Below are positions 53,931 through 63,935 of a DNA stretch of 64,000 nucleotides, piece by piece. Each line of letters opens with the position of its first letter. Position 1 is the stretch's first letter. The position numbers and the translations under genes are program-made. The stretch comes from Chrysogorgia sp. JL179-B06 (taxonomy: Eukaryota > Cnidaria > Anthozoa > Scleralcyonacea > Chrysogorgiidae). The stretch lies in assembly GCA_035772405.1 (NCBI GenBank), contig JAYKKM010000009.1:2148001-2212000 (forward strand). The letters run 5' to 3'. The notes below the pieces were generated by a model. It made no database searches, was not told the DNA's origin, and worked only from the letters and a program-made list of their open reading frames with translations.

Positions 53931-55300
53931 AAGCTTCTCCCCATTAAAAACACCCAAGGACCCCCAGCAAGCCATTCTTTTTTCAAAAATGGGCCGTCGG
54001 CGTGGCGAAGAATGTTTTTTTGCGTGCAGACGCAAGAGAAATTGGATACGTGCAATCGCCGCCTTGAGGCACTTTCCTTCATCAGGCGGAATATCTCGGA
54101 AACGAAAATCACATCTAGCAAGCCATATGCGATGTTTTATGATGTGCAACATCCACATTATGATTTTGGGCGTAGAACGTTTCTGCGCCCCAGTGAAACC
54201 AAAGAGAAGCTCTTGCACAGTGAAGGGTGTGGCGTTTGGCACCGAAAGGGTGAGTTGGAAAAACACCCAGTTAATTAGAATCTGGGCAAAGGAACAGGAG
54301 AAAAAGAGGTGTTCAAGTGTTTCTTCGTCCAATCCACAAAAACACATAACATCAATACGTCGGTTGCCAAAAGAGCGGACAAGTCTAAACGCAGTATAGA
54401 GCACCCCATGGGCTATCTTCCAATTAAGGTCGATAGCACCACGTTCAAGGGTAACCGCATGTATCTGCTGCCATGTTTCCGGCCAGTAGAGGGCACCATA
54501 CACAGGGCGGAATTTGTCCACACAGTGTGGGGCTGTAGAGCGTAAGGTTGTACCTATTCTATACACTTTCTGAGTGGAGAAATCTGTAATATCCAGTGGC
54601 ACATCCAGTGAGATGCCAATCACTAGTTTGGCTCCATCAAAGCCACCCTGGAATTGGCGCCAAGCCGACAAGAGCTGCTGATAAAATGCCGGAAGACTTT
54701 GCATTGACACCCTGTTGAATGTCCGTAATGGTCCGTAAAAAATGATGGATAGTAATCACTATCCTGGATGTGTTCTTGGAAACTGATGGGTGCCCACACC
54801 ATATCTATGCGGGAGGAGCACTCGCCAGAATCGTGGTCCCAAGAAAAGGAACGGTCAGCTGGGTGTTGCGTCCGCCAGACTGGGAAAGTGTTCGTAGCCG
54901 ATAAAAGCGACTGCAAAGCCGTAACTCTCAGCAGCCAAATTAGGTGTTGCCCGCTGGTACGGTACGGAATTAAAATCACCACATATAAAGGTGGGAAAAG
55001 CAAGGTCGATAAAATCCAGCAAGGAAGCCAAAAAGTTGTTCCTAGCCTGGTTCCTACTGGGGGCGTAGAGTGAAACAAAGTGTCTCATCATCCAAGATCA
55101 ACTCCGCTTGAACGAAGCGACCTTCTTCGTCACGCCGCACCTGCTCAAGCTGATGACGGGAGTGGACGAGGATGGCGGTGCCTAGCGTGAGAACTAGCAT
55201 GCGTCTCTTGAAGACACACAATATCTGCCTTTACACACTGGAGCCAGTGTATAAAGGTAATTCGTTTTGTTCTATCATTCAGGCCATTAATATTCAGAGT
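53916..55300 (-). pseudogene. LINE ORF2 without RT (endonuclease + C-terminus)
   Basis: The endonuclease has FVSLYAPSRNQARNNFLASL, CGDFNSVPYQRATPNLAAES, FPVWRTQHPADRSFSWDHDS, and the catalytic SRIDMVWAPISFQ with FTDHYGH near its end. It then passes directly to SMQSLPAFYQQLLSAWRQFQ and WKIAHGVLYTAFRLVRSFGN, with a CCHC cluster (CFCGLDEETLEHLFFSCSF). It ends NGEKLDFSF (53916). About 1.5 kb of RT sequence is missing. Confidence 0.87.
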
Positions 55301-55341
55301 AAACAGCTTGAACGTGGAATTATATTGTTGGGGTAAAGAAT

Positions 55342-57222
55342 TTATGAGGAAGGATGCTCCCCTTCCACATCAAGCAAATTGAATTCGTTTTCTACTAAAC
55401 GATCCAGAAAGGCCTCAATCTCTGAACGGCAAACGGCTGAGTCGTTGCTGGTCAGAGAAATATTATCAAGCGGGTCGGGCGTATCAAGCGCCGGGGAACC
55501 AGGAGGTGTATCATCCGTAGCATCCGGGTTCAAGAGCGAACCATTTGGGCTACTACACCCATCACATTCCCAAGGTTCAAGAACTGGAGGGTTGATCCCA
55601 TCTACAACAGAATCAGCAACCCCAGTGTCATTGGTTGCGATTAAGGATCCCTGCGAGTCGACCGGTAACTCTAGATGTAGAGACGGCTCTGATTCAGTGG
55701 AAACAGAAGGATCGACTGGTGGATGCTTTCCAATGGACTCTGAAACAGTATTTAACGGAGTGGGAGGTACAACCCCAGAATCAGAAAGACTTTGCTGCGT
55801 GGGTGTTTCGAGCGCGGCAGAATCAAAATGGCGACATTTCGGTGTTAACAACGGCTGGTGTTATTGTCGCGACCGTAATTGTAGGAGGACCGGATGACTC
55901 AGTGACTGTAGATGGATTCGCCGGAGTTGTATGGTTTAAAGAGTCCTCCTCAGCGATCGTTGTATGGGGCAAGACGCTCTCGAAATCAGAGAATGACTCA
56001 CCATCCGGACAGCGGCGTCGCCAGGCCTGGTAGAGTGGGGTGGACAAAAGCACGAGGAAGTCTAGGGGGACTGGGGGTATGTATAACATACATTGTCACA
56101 AGTCACTATTCATTACCCCCCCCCAACAATTTTCTCCACGGATTTGAACAAACTAAAAAATCGGTCCTGATGATAATTGGGGTGGACAAGTCCACCCCAG
56201 TCCACCCCGAGGTGACGCCACTGATCCTGATTGATTGGGACAGATATGGTCGTATCCAGGATAGAGTCCTCGTCCGAGGACTCGTTCAGCAAAGGACGTT
56301 TGGATTGATTCTCCTCACTGGCAGTATCCAAGAGGCGCTTTGTACCCTTGGGTGCCATCTCTTCAAGGGAGCTCTCACCCGCAGAATTGCAAGGTGGAAG
56401 AGCCAGAGAATTGGTTTCCACAGTAACCACTATTGTTTCTCCTACAATAGTGGAAGTCCGATCTGGATGATCGATACTTCGTGTATGAGGAGGTGGTGCT
56501 GGCAGGGGAGGCAGTGGACTAAGAGGCGATAGACTGGGACGCACGTCGTCTAAAGCAGCCACACGAGCCAGGGTAGTGGATACCACATCATTCCACATTC
56601 TGGAAGAAGTACTAGCTATAGTACGTGGAGGAGCAGCTGCCTTACGTGGAGGAGCAACTGCCTTGGCGGCGTAGGATCGCCGCGGACAACGTTGCACCAC
56701 AGCCGTAACAGGATGTGGGCTGGTCTTTATAATTAATATGGCAGCGAAAGCCCGCAATCCGTATAAATGTCGGAATGTGGCGAATGATGTGCATGGTTAT
56801 CATCCGTGTGCCCGACTGGATATGGGGGAAGCCCTTCACTGGTAGGTGCTTGACCGTAGCCACGCGACCATACTGCTCTAGGGCTATAGAAAAATCCTTA
56901 TTAGGGAACTGCAATGGCGCCTGTTCCACAAAAACAGGCGTAAGATTTTCGTAGGCCGGAGCCTGGGTAAGGTGGACACCCCGAAAATCAATACCTTGGA
57001 TATCAAAGGAGCGGCGCAACTCAATATCCTTGAATTGCACACGGAGTTGCAGTTGAGGAAGGATCTGTATGCCCGCTAGTTTTTCAGGGCCAAGTAGCTT
57101 CAAAATTCGGTACGCACTACTTTTAATGGATCCGTACCAACGATTTGCTTAGGAAGAGTCACGACCGAGGTCGTGCTATTCCACGCACTGTAATCTAGGT
57201 CGCTGTATGACTGTTGCGCCAT
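55342..57222 (-). pseudogene. LINE ORF1, U1-inserted copy 2
   Basis: The ATG at 57222 starts MAQQSYSDLDYSAWNSTTSV and reaches VVTLPKQIVGTDPLKVVRTE before a frameshift. The next frame carries LGPEKLAGIQILPQLQLRVQ, FRGVHLTQAPAYENLTPVFV, the RRM-like LEQYGRVATVKHLPVKGFPH, and INYKDQPTSCYGCGATLSAA, where the CCHC is broken after CYGCG. The second half has LEEMAPKGTKRLLDTASEEN and a Ser/Asp-rich tail to 55342. A 214-bp MITE interrupts it. Confidence 0.83.
56010..56223. mobile_element. hAT-like MITE inside LINE ORF1
   Basis: Ends CAGCGGCGTCGCC and the reverse complement of CAGTGGCGTCACC, followed inside by inverted GTGGGGTGGAC words. Flanks ATCCGGA and ATCCTGA suggest a 7-bp target duplication with one mismatch. 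The CAG-start ends resemble those of the hAT-type element at 9758-10292. A C run lies near 56117-56126. Confidence 0.72.
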
Positions 57223-57764
57223 AGTAACGAATTAGATTCAATTAGTTTAGTATGTATAATTCCATTTACGATAATGTAATGGAATTTATTTAAGTATAGT
57301 GTAATTAATTATATAATATTAGTATATAATGTGTGGTATCAAATATTTAATATAATACAATTATATTAAATATGCAAGAAAGAAAGCGTCTGCACGCGAG
57401 GAAAAAAATGCCGGCGACAAAAGTCCCCCACACACAAACAGGTACTACGCGCCTGTACGCAGGGGTAAACCCAGCAGGAGGGAGGACGCCTGCTCGTCAG
57501 GGACAAACAACCCCCAAACCACCTAGCAGGAAAGGCGCCTGCTCGCCGAGAACCCGAAGGTTCGCAGGTTAAGCCTGCCTAACTAACTTAACTAACTACA
57601 GATAAAGATGGAAAGAAGGACGCAGCAAGGGCGCCCGAAAACGAAGTTGTTCTATCTACAGAGATAGCTCGTTGTGCACAGTATTTAGGTTATGGCCTTA
57701 GCAAGGTCCAAGCATGGATCCCTCAATACTGCGAGACAGATACTTATGAGACACTCGAGCGTAA

Positions 57765-57782
57765 CTCTCGCGTCAGGTAAGT
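57765..57782 (-). ncRNA. U1 snRNA 5' fragment between two LINEs
   Basis: ACTTACCTGACGCGAGAG, the first 18 nt of the U1 match, lies between the 3' end of one U1-inserted LINE (AAAATAAA) and the 5' UTR of the next. It is the upstream half of a target duplication whose other half begins the U1 gene at 53586. Confidence 0.9.
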
Positions 57783-58110
57783 TTTATTTTGAAAAGAATA
57801 TTCCTATGTCATAAGACATTCGTGCTGTGAATATTCTTGACAGGGGGAGCCTACAAGGCTGCTAACTGTGCTGAGAGCATGACTCTCACCCCCAAAGTTG
57901 GAAACCTAGAATCCTTATGACGCGAGAGCCAGCAGTGATCCTAGATAAAGACAGAAGGAAAAAGGAACCTAAAAATGGTTACTTCACCCAGTGCAGACCA
58001 ATTAAGGAGAGACCAGGGAAGGGGTTAAATTTATCCTATATTAATTAATTTATCCCAACGCCAAAGCGATGGGAGGTTTAAGGTTAAAAAGTTTAAAAAG
58101 GTTAAAAAGG
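57783..58110 (-). other. LINE 3' UTR with U1-complementary segment
   Basis: On the minus (RNA-like) strand the order is: a (GGTTAAAAA)n run after the stop (58123-58081), GGCTCTCGCGTCA (57930-57918) which is exactly complementary to U1 TGACGCGAGAG, a G-rich hairpin (GGGGGTGAGAGTCATGCTCT), GAATATTC twice enclosing about 25 nt, and AAAATAAA at the junction. The same order is conserved at 37400-37722. Confidence 0.75.
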
Positions 58111-61100
58111 TTAAAAAGAGAAGTCGAGCTTCTCCCCGTTAAAAACACCCAAAGACCCACCAGCTAGCCAATCTTTCACAAAAAGTTCACGGCGGAGAGA
58201 AGTGGTGTATTTGGTAGCCTCGGTCCGCAAAAGAAATTTTATGCGAGCGGATGAAGCCTTAATACATTTAGCTTCATCCGGAAAGACATTCCGGAAGCGG
58301 AAATCACACCGAGCCACCCAAATGCGATGTTTTACCACCAGCAGCATCCACTTAATGACAGCAGGGATGGACTGCTTGCGAGTCCCAGTGAAGCCAAAAA
58401 GGACTTCAAGCACCGAGAATGGATTGGCACCTGGGACCGCTTGCAGGAGCTGGAAGTACACCCAGTTGATGACAAACTGAGCAAAGGAACAGTGAAAGAA
58501 AAGATGCTCGAGCGATTCCTCATCTTGTTGACAGAAGCACATAGGGTCTATATTGTGGTACCCGAAGGAATGCACCAATCGGGTTGCAGTGTACAGAACA
58601 CCATGTGCAATTTTCCAGTTTAGATCAACTACAGCCCGATCCAATCTGATCGAGTGCAATTGATCCCAAGTGGATGACCAATAGAGGTCACCATAGGTCG
58701 GTCGGAATTTCTCGACACAATGAGGCGGCTTATGCTGGATGGATAAACCAAGGCGATAAGTCGTCAAGGTGGATATTGCAGGCACGTTAAGGGGAACGTC
58801 ACGACTTGCTCCAAGGACCAAATGGTGTCCAATAATCCCGCCATCGAAGCGCCGCCATGCGGACAAAAGTTGTTTATAGAAGAGGGGAAGACGACTGACC
58901 TGTCGTCTGTTAAAAGAACTCTGCGACAGCAGCTTGTACACTTCAGTGTAGAACTGGCGGGAGAGCATAAGGTGGAACATCGCTTTCCACTTTGCGTCAG
59001 GATCCATAAAAAAGCGACGGAACCATTGCAAACGGAGTGCGTCGGCACTATACCGAATCCCCCACGCTGTTTGGTACACACGACGGTACGACGAGCGACG
59101 AGGTCCCGCTTGCCCCCCCAAAAGAAGTGCCAGATGGCTTTGTCGAGCCTAGTCTCCGCCCAACGAGGCATGACGAAAACAGTACACAGGTGCCATATTT
59201 GCACAAGAGCCAGAGTATTGATAATCAAGGCCTTGCCTTGGTAAGTAAGATTCCTACCCTTCCATGACGCCAACCTCTTCTCCACCTTCGCGATCCGAGG
59301 TGTCCATGTTTCCGTGGAAGAGTCGGAAGCGCTAAAAACGGCTCCAAGGATCGTGACATGTTTGACCCAGTCAAGACCAAGCGGAGTATCGCTACGATCT
59401 TGCCATGCACCGATCCAGAGTCCTTTAGATTTAGAAGTATTAAGTTTAGCGCCCGTGCCGAGCTCAAACTTGCTGTAAACGTTCAGGACCGCTTGAAGTG
59501 ATGAATCCTTAGAAATCACCACGGTGGTGTCATCAGCGTATCCCAAAACGCGTAGTTCATGCGCTGGACCTGGTATCTTCACTCCACAGATATCAGGGGC
59601 TGACCGGATGCTACATGCCAGCACCTCCGCACACAGAACATACAACAAGGGTGACAACGGGCAACCCTGGCGCACCCCGCGAGTAGGGCGGAAAAAAGAC
59701 GACGTCCAGCCATTAACAATGACTGCCGACTCAATATCTGTATAAAAAAGAGTGACCCATTGACGGAAACTAGGGCCGAAGCCCATAGATTCAAGAGTAC
59801 GAGAGAGGAAATGCCAATCTACTCGATCAAAAGCCTTCTCCTGATCAAGAGAGAGAATAGCAACAGGGAGATTTTCCTCTCCCGCATAGTCAATAAGGTC
59901 ACAAAGAGTGGCTAGATTGGCGGAGATGGTACGCCCAGGGACACCGCACGTTTGATCTGGCGACACGACGGACGCGATGACCTTCAACAAACGCCCCGTA
60001 ATAGCACGGGTAGCCACTTTATAATCAACATTTAAAAGACTGATAGGACGCCAATTCTTTGTGACAAGTCGGTCGTCCTTCCTATGTAATAAAATAATGA
60101 GTCCCCGGCCCTGTGACGTGGACATGCTGCCGTGAGAGTAAGAAAAGTTGAGTACCCGAACAAGATCGCTGCCCAGAATACTCCAAAATAACCGGTAGAA
60201 TTCCGCGGGGAAGCCATCAGATCCAAAAGTGCCACCTCGCACTCCTCAAAGGACAGGACTCCCTCACAAAAAGCCGACTCCCCGGGCGTGAGAACCCGCT
60301 CGAGGCCACCAAGTAGTTCATCTTGAGTAGAAGGATCACACGAGCAGGCAGTAAAGAGCTCATTATAGTAGCAGCGCCATACACTTAGGACCTCCAGTGG
60401 ATCATGGTGAACGACACCAGTTGAAGGATCCTTAATCCCGCTCATGGTCTTTTTCCGTTGGTGCTTTCCTTCTAAGGCGAAAAAATATTTGGATGATATT
60501 TCTCCTTGTTCAACCCATTGACAGCGAGCTCGGACTTGAGCAGCTTGGGCAGTTCTAATTTCATGGGCACGCAGGTCCTCCTGGATTGCACAGAACTCTG
60601 CAAAAACAGAAGAGTCTCCGGCATCTAATAATCGCTGAAGCTCCCGAAGCCGTAGTGCTAAACGCTGCTGGGTAGCGGAATGGCCGACAGCTTTTGTTTT
60701 ACAATAAGACCGCGTGACCTCACGCATGTAGAATTTACCCAAATCCCACCAATCGAGCGGGTTTGGGAAATCCTCAGCGGCTTCCTGCGCCTGCCAATAT
60801 GCCCAAAAAGACTGTATAAGCTCGCGATATTCAAGATCCTGAAGAACAGAAGCATTGAACTTCCAATACCCAGGACCACGATTCCCTGATGACGGAAGGG
60901 AAAAGGAAGTCATGAGACAACGATGGTCAGAAAAAGTAGAAGTATGATATTGGCTATCCTTTACGTGATGTTGGAGAGCAATAGGCGCCCAGATCATATG
61001 GTCCCAAGAGAAGGTACGCTCACCAGGATGTTGAGTGCGCCACACTGGAAATGTACTGGTGGCGGAGAGAAGTGATTGGAGAGCTGTTACACTCTCAGCG

Positions 61101-61605
61101 GACATGTTAGGTATTGTGCGTTGGTAGGATGGCGGATGACGTCGATCCAAATCAACATCCAGAACCGAATTAAAATCACCGCAAAGAAAGGTAGGATAGG
61201 CCAGATCGACATAATCTGGTAGAGAAGCTAAAAAGAGGTTCCGGGAGGGGTTGCGTGATGGGGCGTAAAGTGACGTAAACCTTACGCGCTCTCCCTCCAT
61301 GAGAACCTGAGCTTGGGTAAAACGTCCAGCGTCATCTCGCCAAACCTTTTCCAGTTCATGTTTCGTTGAAACAAGAATAGCTGTCCCGACACGTTTGTTT
61401 GAAGTCGAGGACGAAGCAACAGCATACCCTGAACCGGAGAACCAGGATCGTAATGTAGAATGAGAAGCGGCATGCGTTTCCTGGAGACATACGATGTCCG
61501 CCTTCAGACATTTTAACCAATGAATGAAGGTGACACGCTTAGTTTTATTATTTAGGCCATTGACATTTAAAGTTATTAAATTGAAGGCTAAATCGTAATA
61601 GACGT
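58111..61605 (-). pseudogene. LINE ORF2: endonuclease, RT, C-terminal zinc cluster
   Basis: Starts around AFNLITLNVNGLNNKTKRVT. The APE endonuclease has CLKADIVCLQETHA, FTSLYAPSRNPSRN and CGDFNSVLDVDLDRR. A ten-codon in-frame deletion at about 60998 turns the expected FSWDHDSG..SRIDMVWAP into FSWDHMIWAP, losing the catalytic RID. A frameshift lies at about 60235. The RT has NWRPISLLNVDYKVATRAIT, SPDQTCGVPGRTISANLATL, AILSLDQEKAFDRVDWHFLS, TRGVRQGCPLSPLLYVLCAE, and an intact LGYADDTTVVISK. A second frameshift lies at about 59060. The C-terminus has MCFCQQDEESLEHLFFHCSF and ends NGEKLDFSF. Confidence 0.92.
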
Positions 61606-61659
61606 TAAAAAATTACTAATGTGGAAGGACACATTAGGAATAGAAACAAAGCAAAAAGC

Positions 61660-63557
61660 TTAGTTACTGGCATTGCCAGAAAGCGCCAACGAACGTTTCG
61701 CAAGGGCGTCTTCAATTTCACTTCGAATGCCCTCAACATCGAAATCGTTCGACAGAACAGAAGACGATGATGAGTCACTATCCGACTCGGAGAGGGGCAC
61801 CCGACCATCGGCTGGCGCCTCAGATTTTCTAGAAGGGGATGGTGGAGCGGAATCAGACTCTCCATCATACCATACTTCATGACCCGGAATATCAAGCTCA
61901 AGCTCCGTGTCAGGCAGCTTAGGATCAGCAACTGATCTAGCATTGACCGGCAGATCGATATTTGCACGTTGTGGTGTTGGGGGAACCACATCCGGGCTTA
62001 CGGTGTGCTGTTGCGGTGTTGATATAGTCGCGACAGCACCATCACCAGAGGGATCTGATGATGAAATACCATCAGGGTTTGCCATAGGCGATTCCCTGAT
62101 GGTAACCGGAGGAACTGGAACAGGCGATGGAGAGAACTCCTCAATATGGTCTGAGGGGTCCGGCCTAGTAGACTCCGGGAGTGTGGCATCTACTACCACA
62201 GTAAAAGAATCATCCCGCACCGGATCCGCCACAGCAGCGGGATCACCGGGAGTGGATTTAACCACCGAGGGATGCAAGGAGGGAGGTGAAAGATTGCTCA
62301 CATCGGGAGCGATCTCAACCCCTATAGTGGGAGGGATGACAGCGGTGGATGGAATAGCGGCGTTCACATCAGGATTAATGTGAACCGCAATCGTGGTGTC
62401 ATGTAGGGTGTCATCATCCGGCTCAGATGGCACCAAAGCGTCTGAGCGTTGTCCATTCGGTTCCAAAAGAGTGCGCTTGGCATCAATTTTTTGGGTATCA
62501 CCGTTAATGGTGCCAGTGCGGCCTCGCTTTCGGGCCTTCAGTGGCATGTCCTCCTGTCCATTATCATGGACAGAGTCGAGGGGCGGAAGATCAAGGTCTT
62601 CAAGCAGCAAAGGCAATGGAATTTGGGGAAATGATGCACGGTCAAAGGGAAGCGGGGGCTTCCAAGCACCATTAGTCACTCCAAACATCATGTGCAGATT
62701 GCCCTTGGAGCCTTCAAAGACACTACGGGAAGGCCAAGGGTCAAGCTGAGGCGGGCCATCAGACAGAGACACGTCCACGGTGGTTTTGGACGGTGATTCC
62801 TTGGTAAGATGTATCGAAGAGCTAACTTGCTCTTTCGAGACCATACCTCCTGGCGAGTGTCTGAAGCTGGAAGAACGGCAGTGCCAGTGAGGGCAGCAAT
62901 GGCTGCGTAGGTACTGCGGTTAGTGGTGGCTGTTTTAGTGTCAGGTGTGGTAGTGATACTGGAACTAGCACCACTCTTGACACTATTTTTACTGGGTGGC
63001 TTGTTTTTAGACGGGCAGCGTTGGACCCTATGGCCAAGCTGTCCACATCCATAACATTTGGTCGGCTGACCAGAATAATTGGCTTTGCAGCGGATGCCGT
63101 GAATAGCCACAAAGGACGGCAGCGTATCTTTGATGGTCATAGTCACCATTCGGGTGCCCGACTGGATGTGCGGGTAACCCTTGACCGGAAGATGTTTGAC
63201 GGCGGTGACGATACCAAATGGTGCAAAAGCCTCGAAAAAAGATGTATTAGGGAGTTGGAGCGGCGCCCCCTCGACGAACACCTGATGTACGGCGGTATAA
63301 GCAGGTGCGGGGGTTAAATGGACACCCCGAAAGTCGAGCCCCTTGATGTCGAAATTGCGACGAAGATCTATCGAAGCAAATTCAACGCGAAGTTGGAGCC
63401 GTGGCAGGATCTGAAGACCCTTAACATTTTTCGGCCCAAGAGCTTGTAAAAAATCACCCCTGACTTTGTTGAGCTGCTGAGTACCAACGATGTGCTTTGG
63501 TAAGGAAAACACCGATGTTGTGGTGTTCCAGAGCTCAAATTGTTTGTAGAGGGCCAT
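61660..63557 (-). pseudogene. LINE ORF1: RRM-like and CCHC RNA-binding protein
   Basis: ATG at 63557 (MALYKQFELWNTTTSVFSLP). KHIVGTQQLNKVRGDFLQAL leads to an RRM-like region (VFVEGAPLQLPNTSFFEAFA, FGIVTAVKHLPVKGYPHIQS) and a CCHC knuckle CYGCGQLGHRVQRCP at about residue 170. A frameshift near 62840 is followed by a second frame (62844-61660). That frame holds a nuclear-localisation-like KARKRGRTGTINGDTQKIDA, a Pro/Asp/Ser-rich region and an acidic C-terminus (SESDSDSSSSSVLSNDFDVE). It would bind LINE RNA in a ribonucleoprotein particle. Confidence 0.87.
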
Positions 63558-63640
63558 GATAGGAAGATAAAGTTAGCCAAAAAACACTGAAAAAACACTT
63601 GGCGAACTTTTCCCTATGCAACAGAGAAAACACACTCACA

Positions 63641-63935
63641 TATATGGAGATATATGCGTTTAGATATATGTAATTGTATAAATATGTATATGGACATACA
63701 TATATATAGATAAAGATGATAATAGTAGTTAATATTTATAGATACATATATAGTATATAGCTATTTGCGATATATAGGTATATATGTATATGGTATATAT
63801 AGTATTATAAATATGGCAGCAAATATAATATATATATATATGGTGTTATATATATATGCTATAATATATATGTATATGCGATGATATAGATATATAGGTA
63901 TATTTAATAATATATATATATATATACGTGAAAGA
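63641..63935. repeat. AT-rich TATA-type microsatellite
   Basis: About 300 nt of imperfect TATA/TATG/TATG dinucleotide repeats upstream of LINE ORF1. No coding potential: the 67-residue frame is YIYIY repeat. Confidence 0.85.

Larger units (their letters stand above)
53587..57764 (-). mobile_element. U1-inserted Tx1-like LINE, copy 2 (RT deleted)
   Basis: Flanked on both sides by U1 5' sequence: ACTTACCTGACGCGAG at 57782-57767 (upstream) and at 53586-53571 (downstream). That is a direct duplication of at least 16 nt of the target. It contains a 5' UTR with GGATCCATGCT (57711), ORF1 with an embedded MITE, a nearly whole endonuclease, and the C-terminal domain. The RT is cleanly missing (junction about 54728). 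The 3' UTR is shortened but ends ...AAAATAAA at U1 nt 3. Confidence 0.9.
57783..63640 (-). mobile_element. U1-inserted Tx1-like LINE, copy 1 (near full length)
   Basis: The most complete element: ORF1 (63557-61660), ORF2 (about 61605-58111), and a 3' UTR of about 330 nt ending AAAATAAA at U1 nt 3. The 5' UTR runs into an AT-rich microsatellite at 63640 and its true 5' end may be beyond the window, where CCCAGCAGGAA at 63990 also occurs in the 5' UTR of copy 2 (57467). Only a few frameshifts separate it from a working copy, and the family is the reference for the three U1 insertions. Confidence 0.9.

Noticed and set aside
61907..62383. 158-residue plus frame opposite LINE ORF1
   Set aside because: Mirror of the acidic, Pro/Ser-rich ORF1 tail, with no domain.
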